Source of the DNA: Parasegetibacter sp. NRK P23
Lineage (GTDB): Bacteria; Bacteroidota; Bacteroidia; Chitinophagales; Chitinophagaceae
DNA length: 64,000 nucleotides
Reading direction: 5' to 3'
NCBI RefSeq assembly: GCF_023721715.1
Contig: NZ_JAMDLG010000001.1
Span: 1,961,784-2,025,783, forward strand
A program made the position numbers and the translations under genes. Position 1 is the first letter of the stretch; each line of letters starts with the position of its first letter. Below the pieces are notes generated by a model. It saw only the letters and a program-made list of their open reading frames with translations. It was not told where the DNA came from and did no database searches. Below, piece by piece: positions 9,456 through 18,214 of the stretch.

Positions 9456-9964
9456 ATAAGATTACCTGATATCAACACTTATTAAATTCCAGCAGTAGAA
9501 TGAACAATAATAAGAAGTGCGGATATTGTCTGGCAGTTCTTCGCCTTGCATCCTTATTAAATTATTGTTTGGCAATCCGGCACACAAATATGTTGAAAGG
9601 TATTCGGGTTATGTAACGCCCGCATAAAATATGGAGCTAAATCACGTAATCATGCGGCGAGTTCAATTTCTGTCTCATAACATTCTTTTTCCATTCAATG
9701 CATATGCGAAAATTGAATTCGGGTATTTTTTGACAATTATCAACATCTTTATTTCCACATTACAAATTCATGAAATGCTTTGCTGTAAAGGGGTTTGAAG
9801 TATTCGCCTTAAATACGTGTAAAAGATATTTTTAAATAAGAGTTAATATTTATTGTGCATTCTTATTCTTTTTAACACTTACTAACGAATAAGAGAACTA
9901 TTAATTTAGCAACCGCGTTTTCACCAATCCTGTAGAAAAATTATTATCTAAATCTTATAAACCC

Positions 9965-11719
9965 ATGACGCTTAAACCAGCATTGCTGCTTACTGCACTC
10001 TTCTTGTATTGTTCCGCCTTATTCAGCCAAACCACCAAACATTTCGTTCACGACAACACCAGTGCAAGTATCCCGATCTCCGGATATACCTTGTATTCCT
10101 TTCCCAACAGTACCAACCTGGCTTACATCGCCAGAAACTATACCACCGGGAACAGCAGTCTTGTTACCCTGGATGAAAATGGCGCCGTGGTCCGCTCTTC
10201 GCAGTTCTCAGACTATTTTACATGGCCCACCTCCAACCACAGCCAAACACAGTATGATGTGATATCACTCGATAATGGCAATTTATTTATAGTTTATTAC
10301 GCCGGCTCCACCGATACAAAAACATATGACAATGCACGTTATATTGTAATAGCGCCAGACGGTACGCTGGTTTCCAGTGGTGTAGTGAACTCCACCGATC
10401 CCGGCAACCAGCTTACCCGCTTTTTTTCGCTGACCAAACTTTCCAACGGAAAGATTGTAGCTTTGTTCCAGCGTACAGACAACAGCACTTACGCCTTTAG
10501 AATAATTTCCGCGGAAGGGACGCCTGAAGGCAGCGACATCGTGCTTTCAGGCGCCAATGTTCGTACAGGACGTGTTGCAGCCGGCACCAACGGCAATTTC
10601 ATGGTCGTTTATTTCCTATCGGGTGGCGCACTCCGCGGACAATTGTACAACGCCAGCGGAACAAATATTCCGGTTGACGGCAATACGCATTTTACTATAC
10701 ACAACTCGGGGCCGGATTTTTATCCCCTAAACCCGGTGGGCCTCTTGGATGGTACCTACGCCATATTTTACGGAACCACTTATGGCACTTACTGGAGAAG
10801 GTTTTACAACGCGGATGGTACCGCCAACGGAACGGCTGTATCACAACCATCCGACTACAACATTTCAAGCGTTTTTCTCAATCATACCGCGGGACAGGAA
10901 GGTTACTATGTACCCATCTCTACCAAACGCTATCCATCCGACCCCAGCGATCTCGATTACAGCGTATCCTTTCTCCGGTTTAACAACAGCGGCGTACAGC
11001 AGGAACAAATCGACGACGGGCGCTGGTTCAACTCCCCTTCCACACTTGTGGCTCCGGGAAAAGTATCCGGCTTCAGCTACCTGATCTCTTATTATAAAAG
11101 TGTTTACGTGGAAGACTATGGAGATGGTTGGATAGAATATTATCCTGACGGCGACAACGATGTGGTGGGTGTTTTCCAGAATTTCTCCAACAGTGGCACC
11201 CTGCCCGTTACTATGCGCAGTTTTACGGCGTACCTCCGGAACGGAACCGCTCAACTGGAATGGGAAACCTCAGCGGAAACGCAGAACAGCCACTTCTCCA
11301 TAGAAAAAAGCACCGACGCACGCAACTTCACCCGCATAGGCACTGTGAATGGAGCAGGCAATAGCAACCTGGTTAACCGCTATTCCTTCAGTGATCCCAT
11401 CGGAACCGCCCCGATCGTACATTACCGCCTGCTACAGCATGACCTCGATGGCAAGTTAACCGTGGCCGGTACGCGCGTATTGCGCAACAACGGGGTAAGC
11501 GATGTCAGATTGTCTCCTAACCCTGTTCCCGGAAACAGCATTACCATAGAAAACACTACACCCGGTGCATCGTACCAGATTTATGGTTTGAACGGGCAAA
11601 TGGTATCCGGAGGCGTTTTGCTGAAAGTAGTAAATACTATTTCAGTTTCTGCTTTACCCGCGGGCATGTACCATGTTCGCCTGGGCGATGGCCAGACGGT
11701 GCGGTTCATCCGGCAGTAA
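9965..11719 (+). CDS. Secreted protein with T9SS C-terminal sorting domain
   Basis: A 584-residue protein with a signal peptide (MTLKPALLLTALFLYCSALFSQ). Residues 25-410 are a beta-rich region of repeated short strands with Asn/Gly turns and phrases such as NGNFMVVYF and LDGTYAIFYG, which suggests a beta-propeller-like fold; I do not recognise a catalytic motif. A fibronectin-like linker common in Bacteroidota surface proteins follows (LPVTMRSFTAYL, then HFSIEKSTDARNF and a YRLLQHDLDGK segment). The last ~70 residues form a type A sorting domain (RLSPNPVPG, a central YGLNGQ strand, ending in LPAGMYHVRLGDGQTVRF). The protein is therefore expected to cross the outer membrane through the type IX system and stay on the surface or be released. 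It stands alone, with a terminator 43 bases downstream. Its function is unknown. Confidence 0.85.
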   Translation: MTLKPALLLTALFLYCSALFSQTTKHFVHDNTSASIPISGYTLYSFPNSTNLAYIARNYTTGNSSLVTLDENGAVVRSSQFSDYFTWPTSNHSQTQYDVISLDNGNLFIVYYAGSTDTKTYDNARYIVIAPDGTLVSSGVVNSTDPGNQLTRFFSLTKLSNGKIVALFQRTDNSTYAFRIISAEGTPEGSDIVLSGANVRTGRVAAGTNGNFMVVYFLSGGALRGQLYNASGTNIPVDGNTHFTIHNSGPDFYPLNPVGLLDGTYAIFYGTTYGTYWRRFYNADGTANGTAVSQPSDYNISSVFLNHTAGQEGYYVPISTKRYPSDPSDLDYSVSFLRFNNSGVQQEQIDDGRWFNSPSTLVAPGKVSGFSYLISYYKSVYVEDYGDGWIEYYPDGDNDVVGVFQNFSNSGTLPVTMRSFTAYLRNGTAQLEWETSAETQNSHFSIEKSTDARNFTRIGTVNGAGNSNLVNRYSFSDPIGTAPIVHYRLLQHDLDGKLTVAGTRVLRNNGVSDVRLSPNPVPGNSITIENTTPGASYQIYGLNGQMVSGGVLLKVVNTISVSALPAGMYHVRLGDGQTVRFIRQ

Positions 11720-11761
11720 AATAAATGCCGTAAACGGTTTCATCAAGGTTATTAATATAAG

Positions 11762-11793
11762 GTGCCGGGTTCTTAATTGGGCCGGCACTTTTT
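11762..11793 (+). terminator. Rho-independent terminator after the T9SS gene
   Basis: A perfect 7-base stem, GTGCCGG (11762-11768) with CCGGCAC (11782-11788), is followed directly by TTTTT (11789-11793). It lies 43 bases after the stop of the preceding gene, on the same strand. Confidence 0.75.
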
Positions 11794-11845
11794 GTTTCTT
11801 TTCTTTATCTTACCTATTACAATCTTCATCAGCATAAACGGAAAT

Positions 11846-12205
11846 ATGTCTTATAACACACAACTTGCAGAACAGGTGAGAACATATTTGTCGCAGTTTG
11901 AAAAATATGACATCGAAGAAAAAGAAATGTTTCGGGGACTGGCGTTTATGGTCAATGGAAAGATGTGCGTGAATGTAAGCGGTGAAAATTTAATGTGCCG
12001 TTTCGATCCCTCACTTTTACAGGAAGTAGCGGCGCGTAAAGGATACCGGCCCATGATCATGAAAGGAAAACCATACAAAGGATACTGTTATGTGGAGCCC
12101 TCCGGGTTTAAAAACAAAAAAGATTTTGAATACTGGATTAACCTTTGCCTGGCATTCAATGAGCAGGCAAAGGCATCAAAGAAAAAAACTAAAAAGCAAT
12201 CGTAG
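11846..12205 (+). CDS. TfoX/Sxy N-terminal domain family protein
   Basis: I choose the ATG at 11846 (MSYNTQLAEQVRTYL), giving 119 residues. The longer frame from 11777 would add a hydrophobic stretch encoded inside the upstream terminator. The sequence has the TfoX N-terminal pattern: a first helix, then KEMFRGLAFMVNGKMCVNV, RFDPSL, the middle loop KGYRPMIMKGKPYKGYCYVEP and a last helix before a lysine-rich tail (KASKKKTKKQS). In Gammaproteobacteria TfoX/Sxy regulates competence; the single-domain versions in Bacteroidota have no established role, so competence should not be assumed. It is a cytoplasmic protein and the only full gene between the terminator and the small membrane protein. Confidence 0.85.
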   Translation: MSYNTQLAEQVRTYLSQFEKYDIEEKEMFRGLAFMVNGKMCVNVSGENLMCRFDPSLLQEVAARKGYRPMIMKGKPYKGYCYVEPSGFKNKKDFEYWINLCLAFNEQAKASKKKTKKQS

Positions 12206-12281
12206 CAACGGCATGTTGTAATAAATATAAATGCAGATTTAAAAATGTATTTATTTTGCCAGCGACAGAACCACCTACTTC

Positions 12282-12485
12282 ATGAAAAACAATATCGGCT
12301 TCAACATAGTATTCGCGCTTATAGCATTTCCCATAGGCATCGCCTTAATCAGTGATACAGACTTCAGCACTTTTACGTTTAAAAAACCCGCACTGGATGC
12401 CGTTTACCTGATCACTTTTGTTGTCGCGATTTTTTTGATGTTGAAAAAAAATAAAAGGGAGCAGGGAAATAATAAGCAGCCCTAG
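12282..12485 (+). CDS. Small two-helix membrane protein
   Basis: A 67-residue protein with two predicted membrane segments (roughly residues 6-23, IGFNIVFALIAFPIGIAL, and 41-56, VYLITFVVAIFLMLKK), a short polar loop between them, and a basic, polar tail (KKNKREQGNNKQP). The regular hydrophobic profile and positive C-terminus suggest a real inner-membrane protein with both ends inside. I do not recognise a family. It lies 76 bases after the TfoX-like gene on the same strand. Confidence 0.55.
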   Translation: MKNNIGFNIVFALIAFPIGIALISDTDFSTFTFKKPALDAVYLITFVVAIFLMLKKNKREQGNNKQP

Positions 12486-12754
12486 CGGAATATTAACTTC
12501 CCCACTAACTGTACCATTACTTCATAAGTAAAGGATGTCCTTAGGAGTTTTAAATAGGTCCAATCTTCAACAGAATACCTTCTTCATACTATCCTACTAA
12601 TAGGAAACACTTAAATTAAGTTAAAGCCTGTTTTTATTTTGACTCCGCTTAATATTATTACATAAAAAGAATATTTTTTAGTGTTCTATAAGACAATATC
12701 TTAGGTGTGATATTCGTATTCTTCTCTATATCGTATGAACTAAACTCAATTCCA

Positions 12755-13909
12755 ATGAACAGCATTACATTTATCCGAAAAAAGCATCGTACACGCACAA
12801 ACTTGTTAGCAGCCTTCACCATTCTTGCACCTTTGATGAGTCAGGCACAAACACCAGATACATTGATGGCGGTAAAGGACAACAGCCTGAACCACAGAAT
12901 GAGCCTTTATAAGAGTGGCGGGTTCCTGCTCGGCGGCGAATATACCGGCACTGGCGGCAGTATCGTGGCGGAAGGTGCAGGCACACGTTTATTATGGTAT
13001 CCTGAAAAAGCGGCTTTCCGTGCTGGCTATGCCAGTGGCACACAATGGGATAACGCAAGTATTGGTGACTTTTCCATCGGTTTGGGAGAAGGTAATATAG
13101 CATTGGGGACAAACTCAGTAGCACTTGGGAGGCTTTGCCTGGCTTCGGGGTTCGCCGCGTTCACTATGGGCGATCAGAATACAGCCAGTGGCGCAGCTTC
13201 CGTGGCGCTAGGCTATCATTCCCATACGAATGCACGTCAGGGAAGTTTCGTATTTGCGGATCGATCTTCTGTTGATACCGTGCGCGCGGGCGTAAACCAC
13301 TCAGCTACCTGGAGGGTGAGCGGTGGCTTCAGGCTATTCACCAGCTCAAACCTTAGTACAGGTGTTACAATTCAATCCGGTGCATCTGTTAGTAACTGGG
13401 GACAGTCAAACGCGGTGATCTCCACTTCAACAGGTGCCATGCTCACTACCGCGGGGGTTTGGCAGAACACATCGGATGTGAACCGTAAACATTTGTTTGA
13501 ACCTGTATCCGGAGAAGAAGTGTTGCAAAAATTGCGTGGGCTAGATATCCAGAAATGGAGCTATAAAGTGGAGCCGGACAATATCCGTCACATAGGCCCT
13601 ACCGCACAGGATTTTCACGCCGCTTTTGGCCTTGGCGGAGATGATAAAACCATTGGAACCGTTGATGCCGATGGCATAGCACTTGCGGCCGTTCAGGCCT
13701 TGGATGAACGCTCCATCGGACAAGCTGAAGCCATAAAAAAACTACAGGATGAAAACAAAGACCTGCGCAAAAGACTGGAAGATATTGAATCAAGGCTCAA
13801 CAACAACACGGCCGGCTTCCCTGTTTATCTTACCATGCTCGCGTTAGTATTATTGGTTGGCGGTGTACTGTTCAATAAACGTTTCCATTTTTTCCCGACC
13901 AAAAAATAA
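12755..13909 (+). CDS. Trimeric fibre-like protein with S74 chaperone domain and C-terminal membrane anchor
   Basis: A 384-residue protein from the ATG at 12755; the upstream in-frame codons from 12707 would precede the signal-peptide-like N-terminus. Residues 103-155 contain YadA/Hia-style head repeats (IALGTNSVALG, SGAASVALGYHS). Residues 238-320 form a peptidase S74 intramolecular chaperone: SDVNRK gives Ser240 and Lys245 in the S-x4-K arrangement of the self-cleaving dyad, followed by HIGPTAQDFHAAFGLG and a GIALAAVQAL helix. A coiled coil (residues 322-350) leads to a membrane helix (355-373, FPVYLTMLALVLLVGGVLF) and a basic tail. S74 domains trimerise and fold fibres, then usually cut themselves off. 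The next gene starts 7 bases after the stop, so the two are co-transcribed. Confidence 0.8.
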   Translation: MNSITFIRKKHRTRTNLLAAFTILAPLMSQAQTPDTLMAVKDNSLNHRMSLYKSGGFLLGGEYTGTGGSIVAEGAGTRLLWYPEKAAFRAGYASGTQWDNASIGDFSIGLGEGNIALGTNSVALGRLCLASGFAAFTMGDQNTASGAASVALGYHSHTNARQGSFVFADRSSVDTVRAGVNHSATWRVSGGFRLFTSSNLSTGVTIQSGASVSNWGQSNAVISTSTGAMLTTAGVWQNTSDVNRKHLFEPVSGEEVLQKLRGLDIQKWSYKVEPDNIRHIGPTAQDFHAAFGLGGDDKTIGTVDADGIALAAVQALDERSIGQAEAIKKLQDENKDLRKRLEDIESRLNNNTAGFPVYLTMLALVLLVGGVLFNKRFHFFPTKK

Positions 13910-13916
13910 TCTACCT

Positions 13917-14903
13917 ATGAGAAAACTATTTGTCATGGTGGTTATGGCGGGAACTTGCTTTGCTGCAACGGCACAGCAAATCTATGTATCACCCGATGCC
14001 GTACTCACCATTAATAGCGGCACCAGTTTCGGAGCACCCGGCTTAACGCTGACCCCTTCATCGGGTTTTCAGACAAGCGGCATGAATATTCAAAGGAACG
14101 AAACCGTTTCCAATTCTTTTCCCGCCGCTTATATGCCGGGTGTCTATAATTTCGGAAACGCAAACGCCATATTCAGTGGGGAAATAAGATTTGATTATTC
14201 AGATGCTGATTTGAACGGGCTGGATGAATCACAACTTCAGCTCACTGTTTATAACGGTTCAGCCTGGGTGAATGCAGGAACGCCCACAATCAACACAACC
14301 GACAATTACCTTTTGGCATCGGGCCTTTCCAATATTCCCTTGCAGGAGATGATGCTTTCAATTGGCGCACCATTACCACTTCAGTGGGGAAAAATAAGCG
14401 CGCTCCGGACAGCTGAAACCATCCGCGTAACATGGGAAACCTTCCAGGAATATAATGTGAGTCATTTTGATGTGGAGCGAAGCATTGATTCCAGGAATTG
14501 GGTATTGGCAGCCACAGGCATAAAGGCAAAAAACCTTCCGCTCGCCAGCAGGTATGAACATGCTGATTTTGTGAACCATGCAGCCAGACTGTACTACAGA
14601 ATCAGACAAACAGATAAGGATGGACGCTTCACGCTTTCACCAGTTGTTGCTGTGAATGGAACAAACCAACCTGAAAGCATTACCCTATATCCCAATCCTG
14701 CGAACGGCTTCTTCGCCATCTCAGGAATTGATATAGCTAAAATCACCGCGGTAACGATCCACGATAGTAATGGAAGATTAGTGAAAACCTGGAGCACACC
14801 GCAAACCAGGTATGAACTTACTTCTTTAATACATGGCATTTACACCGTAAGCGTATTTACATCAACAGGCGTCAGCTTACGGCTTCCGATTGTTGTTCAG
14901 TAA
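13917..14903 (+). CDS. Secreted protein with T9SS C-terminal sorting domain
   Basis: A 328-residue protein from the ATG at 13917 (MRKLFVMVVMAGTCFAATAQQ, a clear signal peptide); the longer frame from 13857 overlaps the upstream gene and hides this signal. The middle part (LPLQWGKISALR, then HFDVERSIDSRNW and RIRQTDKDGRF) is the fibronectin-like linker also seen in the protein at 9965-11719. The C-terminus is a type A sorting domain (ITLYPNPANGFF, IHDSNGRLVKTW, LIHGIYTVSVF). No catalytic domain is visible. Its coupling with the S74 fibre gene 7 bases upstream suggests the two proteins work together at the cell surface, perhaps as a fibre and an accessory adhesin; this is an inference from spacing alone. 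Confidence 0.82.
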   Translation: MRKLFVMVVMAGTCFAATAQQIYVSPDAVLTINSGTSFGAPGLTLTPSSGFQTSGMNIQRNETVSNSFPAAYMPGVYNFGNANAIFSGEIRFDYSDADLNGLDESQLQLTVYNGSAWVNAGTPTINTTDNYLLASGLSNIPLQEMMLSIGAPLPLQWGKISALRTAETIRVTWETFQEYNVSHFDVERSIDSRNWVLAATGIKAKNLPLASRYEHADFVNHAARLYYRIRQTDKDGRFTLSPVVAVNGTNQPESITLYPNPANGFFAISGIDIAKITAVTIHDSNGRLVKTWSTPQTRYELTSLIHGIYTVSVFTSTGVSLRLPIVVQ

Positions 14904-14915
14904 GTTTGTTTTATG

Positions 14916-14962
14916 AATAAGTCCTGAAGCGGTAATTTAATGGTTACCCTTCAGGACTTATT
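14916..14962. terminator. Strong bidirectional terminator hairpin
   Basis: AATAAGTCCTGAAG (14916-14929) pairs perfectly with CTTCAGGACTTATT (14949-14962). An inner GGTAA/TTACC (14931-14935 with 14944-14948) extends the stem to 19 base pairs with one bulged C. It lies between convergent genes ending at 14903 (+) and 14978 (-), and both flanks are AT-rich, so it can serve both strands. Confidence 0.85.
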
Positions 14963-14977
14963 ATTATCCCCACCTCT

Positions 14978-17224
14978 TCAGCAAGCAACCTCCACCTTCA
15001 ACCTGAATCCTTTCCCGGGGGCAGTGTCCACCTTCAACTGCCCGTGGAACAAGGCGGTCCTGTATTCCATGTTCCTCAGGCCGATGCCCCCGCTTATGCT
15101 GGCCATATCCGCGCCCGCTCCATCATCCCTTACCTCCAGGTAGATTTTTCTTGCGTTGCGGATCAATACAACATCGATGCGCGAAGCGTTGGCATACTTT
15201 TCAATATTATTGAGTTGTTCCTGTAAAATCCGGTACAGGTTAATGGCGAGTTCTTTTTGAATGGCTGGTGTTTCCCTGAATTGCGCACTGTCGAAGAATA
15301 TGTCATACCTGCCGTCGGCATTGAATTGCTGCAGCAGGTCATGCACAGAATTGCCAAATCCCGGCCGCATGATGTCTACCGGGGCCAGTTGGTGGGAAAG
15401 TCCCCGGATTTCATTGATGGCCATATCGATATAAGTTTTGGATTTGCCCACCCACATTTGCTGCGCCTCATCCGTGCCGCTCACAAGGTCGAGGGTAATT
15501 TTCGCGGTGGCGAGAATCTGGTTCACGTTATCATGTAACTCCCGGCTGATAAAGGCCCGCTCCTTCTCCTGCGTACGGATGATGGCCTTGGTCATTTGCT
15601 GCTCTTTCCGGACAAGTTCCCGGCTGTGCTTTTCCTGCATCAAACGGAGCTGGGTCACATCTTTGGAATAACAGGCGGCCCCAATTACGGTTCCTTCCTG
15701 GTTATAGATCGGGTTAAGGGTCACCAGCGCATGGTGTACCGAGCGGCCATCCGGCGAGGGTTCTGTTTCGGTAATGGTTGCCGTTTTACCTTCAAATGCC
15801 TGTTGGTAATGGGCACGCCACCGCTGGATGCGTTCCGCACCTAACTGTTCGTAGAGTACCGATTCTCCTTCATCAGGCGTATGCCCCAATACATGTCCAA
15901 AATATGTTTTGAACGCCTGGTTGGCGGAAATCAGTTTAAACTCCGGCGAAACCGACCACACGAATCCATCTATACTATTAATCATCGCCTCCGTGTTCTG
16001 TTTGATCCTTAGTACTTCTTCCTCCTTGCGTTTCTTCTCCGTTGCATCACGCTGGATCGAAATGAAATGGGTACAGATTCCTTGTTCGTCCATAACCGGA
16101 ACAATGGAAACCTGGTTCCAGAATATGCTGCCGTCTTTCCTGTAGTTGAGTAATTCGCCTTCGAAAGGAACTTTATTGATCAACGCGTTTTTAAGTCGCG
16201 ACAATTCTTCGCGACTGGTGCGTATACCTTGCAACAGCCTCGGAGACCGGCCAATCACTTCGGCGGCCGTGTAGCCCGTCATGTCTGAAAAAGCCTTGTT
16301 CACATACGTGATCTTTGGTCCCGGACTATCAATATCTTCCGCTGCGGTGATGAGAATAGCATCCGTGGAAGTGGTGATGACGGATTCCAGTAACCTGAGA
16401 TGCTGCTCTTCCTGCTTTTGCCGCGTAATGTCTTGCATCGAGCCGATCATTCTTTCGGGCTTCCCTGCTTTATCCCGCACCACAAAGCCTCGGTCCTGAA
16501 TATACCTGTAACTCCCGTCCCTGCAAAGGAACCGGTAAGTTTCGTTCCATTTTTTCTCATCTCCTGCGAGGTGATGTTGAATACTTGCTTCAATCCTTGC
16601 CCTGTCATCGGGGTGAACACACTGCATCTTCCAGGCGATCTCGTTTGTTTCCTGGCTGCGTTCATACCCGAATAATCCTTTCAGCGCCTGGTTCCATTCC
16701 ACTTTACCTGTTTGAAGGTTCCAGTTCCAGATGGTATCGCTTGTGGCCTTAGATACAGTCTGGTAAATACTGATGGCGTTTTCCAGTTCCTTTCTCCATT
16801 TCAGCGCATCGGTAATGTCGGCGGCGGCTACAATAATCAGTTCCCTGCCTTCCGCGTAAACAGTATGCGACGTGATTTCCACATCTATCAGTACCTGTCC
16901 CTTCTTGTAATGGCGCCATACCCCCTTGTGCACGATGGAGCCACCGGATGGCACGCCAGCCACCTTTTTCAGCTTTTCCACATCTTCCAGGGGCCTGATC
17001 TGATCAACCGTCATTTCAAGGAATTCTTCCCTTGAATAACCATAGTGCGTAATGGCTGCCTCGTTCACCTCCAGGAACCTTCCGGTTTTTTTCTCCACGA
17101 TCCACAATGGATAGGGGTGTTGTAAGAAAAGTGCTTCATAAGGAAGCGGGCCGGATATTTCAGGCTGCGGCAGCAATGTATTCAAGCTCACAAGCGTACT
17201 GCTGAAAGGGGTACTATTTTTCAT
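14978..17224 (-). CDS. Multi-PAS sensor histidine kinase (NarL-type phosphoacceptor domain)
   Basis: A 748-residue kinase with four PAS units in series (about residues 28-140, 150-268, 272-398 and 405-525; for example YPLWIVEKKTGRFLEVNEAA and LRLLESVITTSTDAILIT). A HisKA_3-type dimerisation helix follows, with His564 in SRELHDNVNQI, then a C-terminal ATPase domain (N-box region LNNIEKYANAS, G1 box DDGAGAD, G2 box GGIGLRNM). There is no signal peptide or membrane helix, so it should sense a cytoplasmic cue such as redox state, light or a ligand through the PAS domains. It lies 37 bases downstream of a receiver-only response regulator on the same strand. NarL-type kinases usually pair with LuxR-type regulators, and none is present here, so a second partner may exist elsewhere. 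Confidence 0.9.
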   Translation of the reverse strand: MKNSTPFSSTLVSLNTLLPQPEISGPLPYEALFLQHPYPLWIVEKKTGRFLEVNEAAITHYGYSREEFLEMTVDQIRPLEDVEKLKKVAGVPSGGSIVHKGVWRHYKKGQVLIDVEITSHTVYAEGRELIIVAAADITDALKWRKELENAISIYQTVSKATSDTIWNWNLQTGKVEWNQALKGLFGYERSQETNEIAWKMQCVHPDDRARIEASIQHHLAGDEKKWNETYRFLCRDGSYRYIQDRGFVVRDKAGKPERMIGSMQDITRQKQEEQHLRLLESVITTSTDAILITAAEDIDSPGPKITYVNKAFSDMTGYTAAEVIGRSPRLLQGIRTSREELSRLKNALINKVPFEGELLNYRKDGSIFWNQVSIVPVMDEQGICTHFISIQRDATEKKRKEEEVLRIKQNTEAMINSIDGFVWSVSPEFKLISANQAFKTYFGHVLGHTPDEGESVLYEQLGAERIQRWRAHYQQAFEGKTATITETEPSPDGRSVHHALVTLNPIYNQEGTVIGAACYSKDVTQLRLMQEKHSRELVRKEQQMTKAIIRTQEKERAFISRELHDNVNQILATAKITLDLVSGTDEAQQMWVGKSKTYIDMAINEIRGLSHQLAPVDIMRPGFGNSVHDLLQQFNADGRYDIFFDSAQFRETPAIQKELAINLYRILQEQLNNIEKYANASRIDVVLIRNARKIYLEVRDDGAGADMASISGGIGLRNMEYRTALFHGQLKVDTAPGKGFRLKVEVAC

Positions 17225-17261
17225 TAAGGAAGGTTAAAAGAAGGGTGGGAAATGATAAGAC

Positions 17262-17636
17262 CTATCTGGTCTGAAGCGCTGTCAAACGCCGGATCTCTTC
17301 CAAAAGCGCCTCCTTCGAAACCGGTTTGGAAAGATAACCGTTCATGCCTGCTTCCAGGCATCTCCGCTTTTCACTCACCGACTGATCAGCCGTGAGGGCG
17401 AGGACAGGAATCATCGAATGGCGCTCCTTTCTGATGAACTGCGTTACTTCATAGCCATTTTTGCCGGGCATCCGGATGTCCAGTACAACAAGGTCAAAAT
17501 TACTTTCTTTGAAAACTTCTATCGCCTGAAGGCCGTTTTCCACCCAGGTAATAAGGCAGGACTGGTTTTTAAGAATTGCATTAAATACAAGTCTGTTCAG
17601 CGGATCATCTTCCGCAAATAAAATACGGATATCCAT
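17262..17636 (-). CDS. Single-domain response regulator (CheY-like receiver)
   Basis: A 124-residue receiver domain with no output domain. Key residues are present: the acidic pair Asp10-Asp11 in LFAEDDPLNRLVF, phospho-acceptor Asp53 in VVLDIRMPGKNG, Thr82 in LALTADQ and Lys104 in YLSKPVS. The style (EDDPLNRLV and GMNGYLSKPV) is that of receivers found attached to hybrid kinases, so it may act as a phosphorelay intermediate or by protein contact. It is the first gene of a two-gene unit with the four-PAS kinase. A short GC-rich hairpin (CCGGCT/AGCCGG, 17653-17666) lies 16 bases upstream of its start and could affect translation. Confidence 0.9.
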   Translation of the reverse strand: MDIRILFAEDDPLNRLVFNAILKNQSCLITWVENGLQAIEVFKESNFDLVVLDIRMPGKNGYEVTQFIRKERHSMIPVLALTADQSVSEKRRCLEAGMNGYLSKPVSKEALLEEIRRLTALQTR

Positions 17637-18214
17637 GTGACTTAGGGTTAGGCCGGCTAAAGCCGGTTGGGGTTTCTAATCAATTACTTAACCGGAACAA
17701 AAATGTATTTCTTATGCCTATTATTGCGTACGCGGGTAATTATTATCGGGGAAAATACTAGTAAACGCTTAGGGAAAACATCAGGAAAGTTGTAATGGGA
17801 TTAAAAATTTCATACCAGAGGAGTGGTTCAGAAACTTCCTTTCCTCAGCTCCGGAAAAAAGAGTTCGGCCAGTTGAAAACCTAATTGCTGCAACCATTTG
17901 CGCAGCCCTGAAATTTCATAAAAACTATTATCTCCCATATTGATTGGCATTTGAAATAAAACGATTTTCTCCGTTGCGATCTTCAGTTGTAAGCTGAATG
18001 GAAGTTAATTCAACCACCGGTTAACTGCTCGTTAATTCCAAAGGTTTTTACAATAAATTCCGGCAACAGGAATACTTTATCAGACATAATTTTAAAAAAC
18101 AACCACCCTGACACAGGAAAAACAGATAAATAGGGTTATCCGCCGTTTTTCTGCTGATCGCCGTATCTTTCTGCCGTTAAAACAATACCTGGTTCCATTC
18201 ATTCAATTCAGCTC
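17637..18214. other. Intergenic region between response regulator and small secreted protein
   Basis: This 578-base region lies between divergent genes. It contains a hairpin (CCGGCT-AA-AGCCGG, 17653-17666) in the leader of the response regulator, one possible 40-codon minus-strand frame (17828-17950), and a TATCTTTC (18164-18171), one base off the TAnnTTTG promoter element, upstream of the gene starting at 18215. I see nothing else in it. Confidence 0.4.
17828..17950 (-). CDS. Possible 40-residue small protein or gene remnant
   Basis: The minus strand encodes MPINMGDNSFYEISGLRKW and continues to residue 40 with an amphipathic helix rich in Leu, Phe and Gln before the stop. The composition looks protein-like (helical, balanced charge) rather than random, but there is no recognisable family, and AT-rich regions produce such frames by chance. 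It could be the remnant of a longer gene. Confidence is low. Confidence 0.2.
   Translation of the reverse strand: MPINMGDNSFYEISGLRKWLQQLGFQLAELFFPELRKGSF

Larger units (their letters stand above)
9046..9964. promoter_or_regulatory. Divergent intergenic region with operator-like palindromes
   Basis: This 919-base AT-rich gap separates the leftward susC from a rightward T9SS protein gene. I see no credible gene in it; one open frame at 9031-9366 has basic, low-complexity coding and overlaps the susC start. Visible structure: a perfect 7+6+7 inverted repeat (GCAAGCT/AGCTTGC) at 9249-9268, and a 14-base direct repeat AACCGATTGCATAA at 9303-9316 and 9446-9459. Each copy of the direct repeat is the core of a CG-centred palindrome. 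An 8-base inverted repeat (TCTTATTC/GAATAAGA) lies at 9861-9894, before the rightward gene. No exact TAnnTTTG element was found facing susC. Confidence 0.5.

Noticed and set aside
11846-12205. Competence regulator
   Set aside because: Only the TfoX N-terminal domain is present and there are no competence genes nearby, so the name would overstate the evidence.
12755-13909. Prophage tail fibre because of the S74 domain
   Set aside because: No phage structural, packaging or integrase gene is nearby, and the protein has a signal peptide and a membrane anchor.
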